From the NCBI RefSeq assembly GCF_000004195.4, contig NC_030681.2, positions 136,927,506-136,991,505 of the forward strand: 64,000 bases of DNA, written 5' to 3'. Made by a program: the position numbers and the translations under genes. The notes under the pieces are model-generated. The model worked only from the letters and a program-made list of their open reading frames with translations. It was not told the origin of the DNA and ran no database searches. Origin of the DNA: Xenopus tropicalis (Eukaryota; Chordata; Amphibia; Anura; Pipidae). This document shows, one piece after another, positions 33,063 through 44,619 of this stretch (position 1 is the first letter of the stretch; every line of letters starts with the position of its first letter).

Positions 33063-34441
33063 GGCTAAAGTTGAGCTAAACCGGATACATTTTAAAAACC
33101 ACCATAGAGGGCTCATTTACAAGCATTATTTTGATTCAGGCTTCTGTAACAAACATGAAATGTTTTTTTGCCAATAGATCCAAACCACAAACTTTCTCTA
33201 CTCTCTAATTGTTGCTGATGATCTCACACAAACCTACAGCAATAACACAGCATTTTTAGCATTTCTCTGGTTATTTTAAGTATGTTAACAATCACACAAT
33301 CTTAGATGGTTAGCATTTGGACCAATATCTATTTTTAGTAGAAATGCCTTTTGTCTTCTTGTCCTATTTTGAGGCAATATATAATTTTATACAGATGCAG
33401 AAATCGGAAGACAAAAGCTGAAATCACAATAAACATGTATTGTCGTTTTTGTGCATTTTTGTTGATGCTTGAGGTTGTCCAGAGAACAGAAACGGGTAAT
33501 ATTTTTTCACTTTTATTTAAAAACGAATCCGATTGAAGTCTTGATTACAAATGCTGCTAAAATGTACCATTCTCAGTGGCACAAATTTATTCTTCCAAAC
33601 ACGCTGAATTATAATTGGCGTGGATTTTTATTATCTATTCATAATGATAGCTGAGGGCATTGTAGGAAAGAGAAAGGGTTGTAGGCTTTTGCTCAGCAAT
33701 TAATTCTATTATTAAATGCTAAGAACAAAATTAAGTGCCCGCCAGCTGTAGCTTTATAATGTTTTCCCAGAAATAACAATGGAAAGGCAATATTTTGTCT
33801 CATTATAGCAAACTGAAAGATTCTTATACTTTTATCCATTTGAAATGCACAACTCATTGGTAACTGGGAAGTGGAAAGCATAGGAAGTTGCAGTGGAAGC
33901 TCAATACATGATTTTAATTGCATTTTTTTTCCATTTCAGTACAGCATACAGTGTTTCTCAATGTAAAAGCAAGCCTAATTTCTGTAGGATAGAGTGGCAT
34001 AAATAGAAGTTCCATTGGCCCATGGCAAAATTATTTTAGACCCCCCCTTCCCCTAAACTTGGGGAATACAGGTATGGAATCTATACCTGCAAGATAATTA
34101 TGGACCACCCTATGTGGCTTAATTCAGAAGTGAGGAAGTTAAGAGGAAAGAAAAGGAAAGCATTTCAAAAATAGCAAGTCAGAAGGGACAGAGGCTGCAT
34201 TTAATATAACCACTAAAACAAGTATATATTTGCAGCAGTTTGGAAGGCAAAGATAAAAAATGAGGAAGAGATTGTGTCACAGGCTAAGGCTAACCCCAAA
34301 CATTTTAAAGTATATTAATAGTAAAAAGATGCAATTTGAGAGTGTGATATAATTGATATACTGTAATGTGGTTATAAAGGATACAGAAAATGCAACCGTC
34401 CTTAATCAGTTCTTTGCTTCCATGTATAAAATTGTGGCGTC
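33063..34441. other. unique sequence, no gene seen
   Basis: Contains only a short 'tacaggtatggaatctatacctg' fragment near 34069 related to the CAGGTATGGGA family. Open frames of 61-76 codons lack domains. Confidence 0.4.
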
Positions 34442-34444
34442 TTA

Positions 34445-35122
34445 GGGGCCGATTCACTAAAGGCTGAAAAAACGAGTGATATTTATAGCATGCATTAAAA
34501 ATATTATCACTTCTTATATTTTGAGAATTAGCGATCGATTCACTAAAAGGACACTTGTCTGAATTAAGAAGCAATGTTCTTGTCATTATTTATCTGGCGA
34601 TGACATATTTTTAAGCGTTATTTTAAAGCATGTGGTATATTTATGCGTTATTTCGTAGCACGCCATATTAGCGCACGATATTACACCCGTAACCATTACT
34701 TTCTGAAAACTACCGTTCTGAAAATGACCATTTCCCTGCAAACTGGAGGCTGCATCACTCTAGGGCCAACACAGACTTGAATAAATCCCACTGCAAACTC
34801 CATCTTGTCACCACAGACAATCACCAGCTGCAATTTTGTTTAGTAACGCCTACTCCTGGGAGGCGGTAAGTTTCACAGTAATTATCGCCACATTTTATGC
34901 TTTTAATGCTTCAAATATGTCTGTGAATTATGTGTTAGTATTATTTCTATTCAATAATTACCTCAATGCAATGGAAATAACACTTTGCGATAATCAGGAT
35001 TTTTGTGCATGAGATATGAGTAGTAACGCATGCAAAATTACTTTGATAAATCGGTACTTAATTATCGAACACTTTTTAACACATACATGTGTTAAGCGTT
35101 AACGACCTTTAGTGAACGACCT
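34445..35122. mobile_element. probable Harbinger-like element, GGGGCCGATTCACTAAAGG ends
   Basis: The left end GGGGCCGATTCACTAAAGG follows TTA; the right end, inverted, reads GAGGTCGTTCACTAAAGG. A second 'cgattcactaaaagg' lies inside at 34537. The interior has 'gcgttattt' and 'gataatcagg' steps but no transposase frame. The 3' target triplet is not conserved, so the superfamily call is tentative. Confidence 0.55.
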
Positions 35123-35144
35123 CAGCTCAATCTAGTCAGTGGCT

Positions 35145-35945
35145 GACCTAGGCTGTGGTACATGTTTACTCAAAATTCATTTTAACAAGGCACTCGGGCC
35201 AGATGGAATATGCTGTTGGGTACTGAGAGACCTTAGTTCGGTTTTAACCATGCCTCTATTTCTGATTTTCTCAGACTCATCTGATACAGTACCCATGGAT
35301 TAGAGGAAAGATGATGTAATTCTAATAAAGGGATTATAATCTCAGTCTGAAAATTATAGGTCTGTAGATTTGACATCTGTGGTGAGGAAGTTATTTCAAG
35401 GCTTGATCGCATACAAGATGAAGTTCTGGAGAATGACATTGTGAGCAATAATCAGCTTGACTTTATAAAGGATAGGTTATGTCAGTCAAATGTAACTGCT
35501 TTTTATAATGAGGTTGGTAAGAATATGGACCATGGGGTTGCAGTGTGATACAGTGCCCCATAAATAACTGCTTTCTAAACTAGGGTCTTAGTAATGTTGT
35601 TTGCAAATGGATAGGAACTGTCTGCAGGATAGTGTACAGAGGGTGGTTGTCTACTTGGAGTAGGGTTCCTAATGGGGTCCCACAGGCTTCTGTATTGGGT
35701 CTACTTTTATTCACCTTGTTCATTAATGACTTAGGGGAAAGTATTGTGAGTAACATATCAGTGTTTGCAGATAACTCAAAGCTATGCAGCCTCTCAGGGA
35801 AATTGAAGAGGCTTTACATGGGTTTAGGAGATCATTTTTGCCTTCTTGTAGATCAACTCACGGTTAGGCAGGATTCTATATGTCCATAAAAGGTTGAACT
35901 CAATAAATGGGTCTTTTTTCAACATAAGTTACTATGTAATATAGG
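35145..35945 (+). pseudogene. CR1/L2-type LINE reverse-transcriptase fragment, 5'-truncated and decayed
   Basis: Conceptual reading of the plus strand gives retroelement reverse-transcriptase landmarks: a GPDG-like segment near 35180, a NYR(S/P)V-like stretch near 35352, 'QSNVTAF' near 35480, then an 85-codon frame at 35632-35889 with GVPQASVLG, FINDL and FADN. In active CR1/L2 enzymes these correspond to GVPQGSVLG and the catalytic (F/Y)ADD, so one catalytic Asp is Asn here. Several stops and frame changes break the rest. The 3' end 'gttgaactcaataaatgggtc' with 'ttttttcaac..gttactatgtaa' is the usual tail of this LINE group. It is dead on arrival by 5' truncation plus later mutation; insertion lies just after the element ending at 35122. 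Confidence 0.85.
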
Positions 35946-35949
35946 AAGT

Positions 35950-37090
35950 TACAGGTGAGGCCAAAGTTGAGAGCCACCACTCAAAAAGATTCAGATTCAG
36001 TCTGGATACCAGCTTTAGTCTGTAGTAATGACCACCCCTTGATGTGTTATAAAAAAAAAGGCAATATTACCACATTAAAAATAAAAAGGAACACACTGCA
36101 GTTGCCTCTTTTAAAATTATACAACAAATAATGCCTCCCCATGTGGAAACATTCAAATGCAGGAGTGCTAGGGAAGCAGAAAGACATTACACTGAACTAA
36201 TAAATATATTTAATGAACTCTGCACCTATGGCAAAGGTAGGGTTCAATAACTAAAGCAAAAATGAGTAAGAAAAAAAAAAGGGCTGAAAGAAAAAAACAG
36301 CCCCCCATTGACTGTCAATACAAGATAAATGAAACAGATTGCCTTTTCCTGTAAAAGACATTTTCAATAATGATAATTTAGTTGCGGTACTTCATTGTTA
36401 TTACTATATCTACCCAGACAATCTATCCAATCTTTAGCAGCATAAACTAAGATGTCTGCCTCTCTTTATTATCAAGGAAAAAAAAAAAAGATTAAACCTG
36501 TAGTCATAAAGACAAAAAAAAATGAGTAACTCTCTTTCGCATCTGCTTCTTTTCTTTCTTTTCAGAGATAGGAAGGACGGGTAATCAGACCACACTGTTA
36601 ATTGTAAAAACCATTAGAAAACTTCCAGGTGCTGTTTACTATATAACCATTGTAATTCTGTAATTCTGCATGCCGAAATCAGTATCTCAGCAACATCATT
36701 CTGTCTGCCCCGAGGCTTGAAGCTTGTGCAGTTTTGGGTTTTCAAAGACTGTTTCAGCCTCCATTTACTGGTAATGAAAGAACTCGCTCTACACCTGCCG
36801 TGTCTGAGGCAATAATTTCAGATATTACCTAGACCTCATAAGGAGAGGTCTTTTGCAAAGCATTTATGTTGTAACACTTTACACTCCATTAGAAATAATT
36901 TAGGCATTTTTGTGTTTTATCTTAACCATGGAAACATGGTTCACATTTTCATTAAATGGGTATGGGCTCAACACCACGGCTTGAAAACCAGCACAAATAA
37001 ATGGCTCCAGCTTGGATGCAATGGGAAATGCTTGATTTATTAAAATATATCTTGCTCGTGGAACAAGAAATTAATGAAACTAGACGTGCT
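35950..37090. other. unique sequence, candidate conserved non-coding DNA
   Basis: No repeat is recognised apart from poly-A runs (36049-36060, 36478-36490). 36540-37030 has evenly mixed composition with few simple repeats, unlike its flanks, and could hold conserved regulatory sequence. No splice-bounded open frame is evident. Confidence 0.35.
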
Positions 37091-37094
37091 TTTA

Positions 37095-37571
37095 TTAAAG
37101 GGGACCTGTCACCCTAAAAGATAATTCCAAATCCTTTTCTGTCATGTTAGTTAAGAAAAATAAACTTTACTTACACTATATAAACGATATAGTTTTTTTT
37201 CCCTTCAGTCTTGGAATTTACAGTCAAGCCAGCAGGCCGGCACCATTTTGTATACAGTGTTATTAAGGCAAGCTTTGTATCACCTCCAAAATCTTATATT
37301 TACCATCTGTGTGACATCTAGGAAGTGCTGAATGGAAAGATAAAGTAATTATAATTAAAAATCTGAGCTGTCAGTCATATATTGCCTGCCCCATCTCTAT
37401 GCCTGCGGCATAGAGGCGGGGCAGGGAATATCTGATTGACAGCTCAGATTTTTAAATATATCTATTACAGGTATGGATGATTTAATAATAAAATAATTGG
37501 GTTTCATGTTTTATTTTTAAAGGACTTTTTATTATACAGCTTTGTATGTGTGGGTGACAGGTCCCCTTTAA
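37095..37571. mobile_element. T2-family MITE, TTAAAGGGGACCTGTCACC subfamily
   Basis: Begins TTAAAGGGGACCTGTCACC and ends inverted 'gggtgacaggtcccctttaa', with TTAA at both borders. Internal inverted segments 'aaaaatctgagctgtcagtc' and 'gattgacagctcagattttt' make it palindromic. Confidence 0.9.
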
Positions 37572-37582
37572 ATAGTGAATGC

Positions 37583-37816
37583 CAGGGCCGGAACTAGGGG
37601 TAGGCAGAAGAGGCAGCTGCCTAGGGCACAACGATTGGGGGGCACCAGGCCAGGCCTCTCCTGCCTATCCCTAGTGCTACTTGTCATTAACTCCGCCTCC
37701 CCCCTGCACCGCCTCCTGTGCTTTGGCGCGAATGCACCATTCGGGGGCGGTGGGGAGGTGGGCGGAGTTGGCCGACCGGGTTGCCTAGGGCGCCCGGTCG
37801 GCTTGGCCCGCCCCTG
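37583..37816. mobile_element. hAT-type MITE, CAGGGCCGGAACTAGGGG ends
   Basis: Left CAGGGCCGGAACTAGGGG, right (inverted) CAGGGGCGGGCCAAGCC. Flanks GTGAATGC (37575-37582) and GTGAACGC (37817-37824) match at 7 of 8 bases. GC-rich interior with 'tgcctagggc' near both ends. It sits only three bases outside the T2 border at 37571. Confidence 0.8.
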
Positions 37817-37904
37817 GTGAACGCTAATTATCACCCATTGATAAATACACTTCTTAAAATCCCATAGGAATAAAGAGAAAGAGGGTGAAATTTTCTGTGG
37901 TAAA

Positions 37905-38130
37905 CACTAATCCAGGATTGGACTGAGGGAGGGGTGCATGGGCCACCGGGGCTGCTGCCCCAGGGTCCTCGAACCCCCCAAGGTACCCTATCGGCCACAT
38001 CAACTGCATCCCCTACAGGGGCCCCCGCCGCACCCAACCTCCTTCAGGGGCCACCACCACACCGGCGGCCAGGGGAAGCGGCAACATGGATCGAGTCTTG
38101 GCCGTCGGAGCCCACCAGGTTTTTTCCAAC
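37905..38130. repeat. GC-rich interspersed repeat fragment
   Basis: 'aatccaggattggactgagg' leads a GC-rich block with 'ggccaccggggctgctgcccc'. Related wording occurs at 28626-28760 and 59443-59505. Pro/Ala/Gly-rich open frames reflect composition. Confidence 0.45.
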
Positions 38131-38292
38131 CAAGTACGACCCTGTGCTAATCTCACATTTTGATACATCTGCCCCAAAATGTGGCAAGTGGTTCCTTTTA
38201 CCTTATAACACATTTCTAGATAGGAAATCATTGTTAGCCTGCTATAGCTCCATTAACATTTAGGGTAACACGTGCCTACTCCAGGTCCATGC

Positions 38293-38762
38293 TCAAAGGG
38301 GATGTTTGCCTTTAAAATTACTTTTAATATGATGTAGAGAGTGCTGTTCTGAGACAGTTTGTGATTGGTCTTTATTTTGTATTATTTGTAGTTATTGACT
38401 TATTTAACCTTTTTGTCACAAATTCTCTGGTTTGGAATTTTGGCTGCGATCTGGTTGTTAGGGTCCAGTTTAATCTAGTTACTAGGCAGTGGTTTGAAAA
38501 AGAGACAGGAATATGAAGAGAGGAGGGGTCTAAATAGAGAGAATATTAGTAAAAAGTAACTATAACAATGAAATTGTAGCCTCAGAAAGCTATACATTTT
38601 TGGCTGTTGGGGTGACCCCCATTTAAAAGCTGGGAGCAGTCAGAAGAGGAAGGTAAATATTCAAAAACAATAAAAAAAAATGAAGACTAATTGAGAAGCT
38701 GCTAAGAATAATCCATTCTATAGCATACTAAAAGTTAACCTGAAGGTGAATCACCCCTTTAA
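38293..38762. mobile_element. T2-family MITE, diverged
   Basis: Left end TCAAAGGGGATGTTTGCC and right end 'aaggtgaatcacccctttaa' form a degenerate T2 terminal pair; the right border keeps TTAA and the left has TCAA. The interior has 'acagtttgtgattggtc' and 'aagctgggagcagtcagaag' blocks common in frog DNA. Confidence 0.75.
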
Positions 38763-39044
38763 TAGTCTTCTTTGGATCTAATGTACCTGTTGGAACATAT
38801 ATGACCTTTAACACTTCTGGTAAATGAGGACCTTCTAACAGAGGAGGTGCAGCCCCCTTACCCATCTATATCAGTGCCTTCTCAGTGACACAGGGGGCAG
38901 CAGCCTCAAGAACTTGAGAAATGTCTTCACCCTGACACTGTGTAATTGGCTTGTTTCCCATCTTGCATTGAAATGGTATTGGTGACACAATTAGCTGGGG
39001 AAATGGAGCTCCACCTCTTCCTCTGTTTATTGCAGTGTATGGTA

Positions 39045-39700
39045 CAGGTATGGGATCCAGTCTCCGAACATCCATTATTCCCTTTATGATGGGAATGTTA
39101 TCTGCCAAAGACCCTGTTTTAATTAAATAATTAATATTTTTAGAAACAAATTCCTTTTTCTTTGTAATAATAAAACAGTACCTTGTACTTGATCCCAACT
39201 AAGATATAATTACCCCTTATTGGGGGCAGAACAGCCCTATTGGGTTTATTTAATGGTTAAATGATTCCCTTTTCTCTGTAATAATAAAACAGTACCTGTA
39301 CTTGATCCCAACTAAGATATAATTACCCCTTATTGGGGGCAGAACAGCCCTATTGGGTTTATTTAATGGTTAAATGATTCCCTTTTCTCTGTAATAATAA
39401 AACAGTACCTGTACTTGATCCCAACTAAGATATAATTACCCCTTATTGGGGGCAGAACAGCCCTATTGGGTTTATTTCATGGTTAAATGATTCCCTTTTC
39501 TCTGTAATAATAAAACAGTACCTGTACTTGATCCCAAATAAGATATAATTAATCCTTATTGGAGGCAAAACTATCCCATTAAGTTTATTTAATGTTTACA
39601 TTATTTCTTAGTATATTTAACGAATGGAGATCCAAATTACTGAAAGACCCCTTATCCAGTAACCCCCAGGTCCCAGGCATTCTGGATAACAGGTCCCATA
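39045..39700. mobile_element. CAGGTATGGGA MITE with 113 bp array
   Basis: Left end CAGGTATGGGATCCAG, right end degenerate '..aacaggtcccatacttcta'. The array is inverted relative to 26402: 'cttgatccca' recurs at 39188, 39301, 39414 and 39527, exactly 113 bp apart. The units are nearly identical to those at 26.5-27.0, 50.6-50.9 and 56.3-57.5 kb. Confidence 0.85.
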
Positions 39701-40125
39701 CTTCTACACCTGCGATATACACTGTTATGTTTAAAACTTGATTTCAGCACCATAAACGGTTTCTTTTGCTATAAACATATGAGCTGTAGCTTTAAGGTCT
39801 TTTGTTTGTTAAGTAATTGAAAATTACAGAATTTTTAAAAGAAGAAACTAAGCTCCAGCTTTAAATGTTTCATTACCATTTTGTTGGTAATTGATACATG
39901 GTGGTATGTCTCAGTTGAGACATGATGACACTGCTGTCTGCCATTTCATTAGTATTGACAAATGAATATGCCTCTGGACATTGGCTGCAGTGTTTTCTTC
40001 ATTTCATTGTAGTTTTTTTCTGGGTATTCTAGTTTACTCCCATATTCTAAAAACACACAGGCAAATAATTTGGCTCATGAAGAGGCTGACCATATTTGAA
40101 CTGTGTTTTATATAAATTACAATAA
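39701..40125. other. intergenic sequence, nothing recognised
   Basis: Unique AT-rich DNA. Confidence 0.35.
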
Positions 40126-40127
40126 TA

Positions 40128-40410
40128 GCTGGCCACACATGGGCACATTTAAGTTGCCAATTTGTCTCCTTCAGACTAAATCAGCAGCTTATCTACAAGT
40201 GTATGGAGCCCCACGATAGGCCCAACCGATATCATATTGATTGTGCAGGTTAAAAAATCCTGTTTGGGGAGGACTGCTCTAGCTCATTGATGTCGTCCTT
40301 GCCCAGGCAGCCAGCATTTGCCATCACTATGATCCAATCATTTGGACCTTTTAGCCAATTGTTCAGATCAGCTCAATATCACCTCACGTTCGCCATATCT
40401 GGGAAAGTAC
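40128..40410. mobile_element. interspersed DNA repeat, 'tggccacacatgggc' type
   Basis: 'agctggccacacatgggcac', 'gtatggagccccacgatagg' and 'gctctagctcattgatgtcg' follow the order of a common frog repeat whose consensus reads roughly 'tggccatacacgggc..gatcggc'. The right end is missing and the copy is diverged. Confidence 0.5.
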
Positions 40411-40609
40411 CTCTTACTGGAGTTCATTTATTACTAAATTTCATTAAAAAAGAGGGAAAGGTAAAAACTAAGTAAGCTTTATCAGAAAGGTCTATGTAAA
40501 TACAGCCATAAGCACTTACAGAAACGCTGCACTAAGTCCTCTATCAAAAGAAACACAGGATTTCTTGTCTACTTTTTTGTGAACATGTTCTTCAGTATCA
40601 GACTCCCTC

Positions 40610-40940
40610 TCTTTTAGGGCTCTTTCAGGTTTGGGGCACGAGTCTGCTCAGTTCCCTCCTCTCTCCCCCTCCCTTCTCCTGCTCCCCCTCCCGTAAGAAT
40701 GCATAAGAACTCACTTCCCCCACCATTAGGAATGTGTGAGCTGAGCTTCCAATGGCTATAACTGCAGCAGGAAGCTACCAAGACCAAGCTAAAATGGCAG
40801 CTGCTATTGGAGGGAGCTTCTAGGGCTCTTTACTCAGGTATAGTAAAGCTTTCTGCTGAATAAATATAGTGTTCTAGGTGGCATTAATATGGTGACTCTA
40901 TTGGCATTAAAATGTCAAAATGACTTTCCTTCTCCTTTAA
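40610..40940. mobile_element. T2-family MITE, left border uncertain
   Basis: The right end 'tgactttccttctcctttaa' is a T2 terminus (inverted TTAAAGGAGAAGGAAAGTCA) bordered by TTAA at 40937-40940. The pyrimidine-rich interior '..ctctccccctcccttctcc' resembles the interior of the copy at 49103. The left terminus cannot be placed. Confidence 0.65.
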
Positions 40941-41069
40941 ACTAAGATCAGTAAGATGTATTCTAAGTATGATCTACTCTATGATCTAACAATAAATCTG
41001 GCAAAATGCCATTATTTCCTAGGGGTGGATGAAGAACTTTTTTGGGCAAAATCAAAGAAGAGACTATTA

Positions 41070-41377
41070 CAGGTATGAGATCCGTTATCCGGAAACCCAT
41101 TATCCAGAAAGCTCCGAATTACGGAAAGCCTGAATCCCATAGACTCCATTTTAATAAAATAATTCAGACTTTTTCTCTGTAAAAATAAAACAATACTTTG
41201 TATTTGACCCCAACTAAGATATAAATAATCCTTATTGGAGGCAAAATAACTCTATTGAGGTTAATTAATGTTTTATTGATTTTTTAGACTTTGGGTATGA
41301 AGAGCCAAATTACAGAAAGACCCCTTATCCGGAATACCCTTGGTCCCAAGCATTCTGGATAACGGCTCCCCTACCTG
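41070..41377. mobile_element. TA-flanked CAGGTATGGGA MITE without array
   Basis: Left end CAGGTATGAGATCCGTTATCC, right end 'ggataacggctcccctacctg', with TA on both sides (41068-41069, 41378-41379). Only one unit-equivalent is present. Confidence 0.85.
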
Positions 41378-41417
41378 TACTGATATTTCACTACATTTGT
41401 GTTGTAAAATTGTATTA

Positions 41418-41552
41418 GGGCTCTGGCACATGGGGAGATTAGTCGCCCGCAACAAATCTCCCTTGTCACGGGCGACTAATCTCCCCGAACTACCATCCCA
41501 CCGGCGAAAATGTAAGGCGCCGGTGGGATGGCATACGCTGCGCAGGCGATAT
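41418..41552. mobile_element. Harbinger-type MITE, partial
   Basis: Starts GGGCTCTGGCACATGGGGAG after TTA and contains inverted pairs 'gggagattagtcgcccgc' / 'gggcgactaatctcccc' and 'ccatcccaccggcg' / 'cgccggtgggatgg'. Same family as 10028-10280. The right terminus is not found. Confidence 0.65.
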
Positions 41553-41559
41553 ATGTTAC

Positions 41560-42760
41560 TGCTTCCCTGCATTGACAACAAATGTTGCATCCCTCCAAAC
41601 AGAACTTTGTTAAACATCAAATAAAACTAGTAAAGACTGCTATTTAGATGATATAAAGGCATGATTATATATTTACTAAATCATCATTTTCTATCTCTAG
41701 CAATATATACTTACTGAGCACACGTGTAACATTACTTTGACTAAACGTCAAGCTCATCATCGACTTTTAATTCTCCGCCATTATATTCTCTCTGCTTGTT
41801 CAACATTATAAAATAACAATAGCAAAGCTCTACTTTGTTTACCATTCTCATAAATTGTTTTATCAATTTAGAATCCCACTGTGTGTTTTTCATGCTTTAC
41901 AAACTCAAATAGCTGTGATAATAAATTGAAATATTTCCTATGTAATTTGTTCTTTATACAGAGTATTTAAGGCAACATTTCTGTTTACAGTCCCAAGGTA
42001 CATTATAATTGCCTTTGTTTACCTGCAATTTCTTTTTTTTAATTAACTGACAACTTATTAGTATACATTTGTATCCCTGGTGTATTCATTATACATAATT
42101 TATATCAGAAACATGTATTTCCTATTAGAAAGATGAATAAAACATTTTACAAGCTTATTGTTACTTTAGTTTAACTGTTATAACCCCCCAAAAAAGCCCA
42201 CCTGAGACATGCAATCAAATTATGGGATTTTTGTTTTAGCTTTTATTGCATAATTATTCCATTAGACATTGTAGCATTTTATTTTCATGTAAACTAAACT
42301 GTTATTTAGTGGAGGATTGTGTTGGCAGCATTAATTAACCAATGATGCACGCTTAACTGCACAATATGTTGTACATAGGAAATGTGCTGCACACAATGAA
42401 GGGTGTGCAAATCCTGCAATTCATATTTTTTTCAGTCAAAATCTATCAGTTTGAAATCTATCAATTGGCATTATGCAATTTGCTCGTTTACTTGATATTT
42501 GTTATTTTATTTATTTACTTATATAGTAATCATCCTTTTAAAATGCTTTAAAAATGTTGGTGAGTTATATTCCCAGCAAATTAAGAAGAATAAGTGCCTG
42601 TTCCAGAGCGACTAGAAAAACCCTAGAGGGTAGATATATCCCAGAATGCTCTTTGACACACCACAAATGTGTAGAATAACAGGGACTGTGTTCACTCAGG
42701 CTGAAAAACATAGCTATAGGTGATAGGGTCATCACATTAAGAGATGGGCAATAAGTGAGG
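41560..42760. other. unique AT-rich sequence, no gene seen
   Basis: About 1.2 kb without recognised repeats. Some parts have TAATTA-type words (for example near 42050 and 42330). Confidence 0.4.
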
Positions 42761-42762
42761 AT

Positions 42763-43300
42763 TAGTGATGAGCGAATCTGTCCCGTTTTGATTCGCTGGA
42801 AAATTTGTGAAATGTTGAAAAATCTGTGAAACGCGTTTGTCGCACAACTTTTTTGTCGCACAACTTTTTTACACGACCGCACTTATTTTGCCGTGACCAC
42901 GCCTATTTTGACACAACCCCCTACTTTTTTTTTGATGTGCCGGATTTTTCCATGGCTAATTTTCACAGAAGTTTTTCAAAACAATTTACTAGTGATGAGT
43001 GAATCTTTCCCGAAAATGCTCATCCCTGTTGCGAAACGCATGTCGCGCAATTTATTTTTTTTTGTCGCTCACGTCTTTTTTGTCACCCGCATCTAGTCGC
43101 TCGTGACTTATTGACGCGACCACGCCCAATAAGACGTGACCGCGCCCTCTTCTGACGCGGCCATGCCCAATTTGCCACGCGACAATAAAAAAAAAATATG
43201 CGCAACAAATTTTTCTGCAGTGAATTTTCACGGACGTTTTGCGAAGCAATTCACCACTGGTGAAATTTAGGGGAATATTTACTACAATTCACTATTGTGT
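42763..43300. mobile_element. two abutting hAT-A copies
   Basis: One TAGTGATGAGCGAATCTGTCC terminus begins at 42763 and a second TAGTGATGAGTGAATC begins at 42990 directly after '..cacagaagtttttcaaaacaa', a point within the expected right part of the first. The second runs to about 43290. Target duplications are not resolved, so nested insertion and truncation remain alternatives. Interiors carry 'tgacgcgaccacgccc' and 'gtcgcacaactttttt' units. Confidence 0.7.
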
Positions 43301-43630
43301 CATTTTCGGATTTTTTTTCTACCACGACTTAACTTACTTTTTTTTAAAAAAGAACAAATGTCTATTCATTTATTTAGAAATCATAATATAAAAAGCAAAA
43401 ACAAATAAAAAATGCAGAACAAATACAAATAAGAATACAAAAACCCCAAATCCTCTTTTTCATGAGAATTTTGGTGCGATTGCAAATACTGAAAACCTCT
43501 AAACCTCGAATAAATTCAAGATTTTACAAAGGAAAGCTCCCATTGACTTCTGCATGAACAGCTTTAAGATGACAAAGTTTCGTATTAGAGTTTTTCATGT
43601 TTTTTACTTTTGATAAATTTGTGTTGTAGA
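43301..43630. other. intergenic AT-rich sequence
   Basis: Poly-A/T-rich tract with nothing recognised. Confidence 0.35.
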
Positions 43631-43634
43631 CTTA

Positions 43635-43979
43635 GGGGCCGATTTACTAATCCACGAACGGGTCGAAAGAGTCCGAATCCGTTTTTTTTTTGTAATGATC
43701 AGTATTTTGCGTTTTTTTCGTTGCCGTCGCGACTTTTTCGTAGCCGTCGTGAAAAAATCGGAAAGGTTTGCCCGCCGTTTACTAGTGCTCAATACGAAAA
43801 AGTTGCGACAATTCGCGCAAGTCGTAACGGCTACGAAAAAGTCACGACAATTCGCGCAAGTTGTAACGGCTACGAAAAAGTTGTGTCAATTCATGAAAAA
43901 GTCGCGTCAGCGACGAAAAAACTATCTAAAAGTTTGATTCGATAAAATTAAAAAAATACTAATTGAATAAATCTGCGCC
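43635..43979. mobile_element. Harbinger-like MITE, GGGGCCGATTTACTAATCC end
   Basis: Left end GGGGCCGATTTACTAATCC preceded by TTA; right end (inverted) GGCGCAGATTTATTCAAT followed by TTT. The CpG-rich interior has 'cgacaattcgcgcaagt' repeats about 39 bp apart. Related to 61329-61638. Confidence 0.65.
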
Positions 43980-44058
43980 TTTGTCTCCACAACAGTCACC
44001 ACTTGAATACATTGATCATTTTCTAGGTTCTTTCGCTTTTTCCCAAACTTCAAATATA

Positions 44059-44193
44059 TACAATTGCCACGTCAATCTTATCGAATCCTGCCTGGTTTTC
44101 CAGAGTGGGAAAAGTGGCAGGTAGTTTTGACCCAGACAGCTCTACTGAAAAACCAGGCTGTCCGGGTCAAAACCAGACAGGTGGCAACCCTAT
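44059..44193. mobile_element. probable small hAT-like palindromic MITE
   Basis: The right end, inverted, reads TAGGGTTGCCACCTGTCTGG and the left end TACAATTGCCAC. Inner pairs 'cctgcctggttttccag' and 'ctgaaaaaccaggctg', and 'gtagttttgacccagacag' and 'ctgtccgggtcaaaacc', fold back. No target duplication is visible. Confidence 0.5.
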
Positions 44194-44351
44194 CCTCCTC
44201 AAAGAAGTCATGATTTTGGTTGTCACATGGATTGTGACAACGGGTACACCAGACTTGCTCCAGTGAATCCAATGCAAATTCTGTTTTTCAATGCATGCTT
44301 GGAAAGTGATAAAACCCCCACTCTGAAAATTTGAAATGAAACTTACACTTA

Positions 44352-44619
44352 GGGGCGTATTTATTATGCTGCGGAAAACTAATTCGCCGAAAAAACGGAG
44401 TAAAAAGCTGTGTAAAATAAATGGAAAAGATCGCCATCTGAACGCAGGATATTACGCTGTTATTTTCCATAAGTTCCGGTGGAAGAAAAAACACGTAAAA
44501 CAATTATGCCAATTTTACGCCGATTTTACACCGTTTTTACGCCATTTTTACACGGCAAAGCCTGGCGATGTGTGGCGAATTTTCTCGCTGTTTTTTACAC
44601 AGCATAATAAATATGCCCC
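44352..44619. mobile_element. Harbinger-type MITE with TTA target duplication
   Basis: Ends are GGGGCGTATTTATTATGCTG and, inverted, GGGGCATATTTATTATGCTG. TTA occurs at 44349-44351 and 44620-44622, the 3 bp duplication expected for PIF/Harbinger. The interior has 'gtaaaa..acgccgattttacac' steps. There is no coding capacity. Confidence 0.85.

Noticed and set aside
42763..43300. Nested insertion of one hAT-A copy in another, as at 6.3 kb
   Set aside because: I could not find matching 8 bp duplications or the resumed outer sequence, so only adjacency is claimed.
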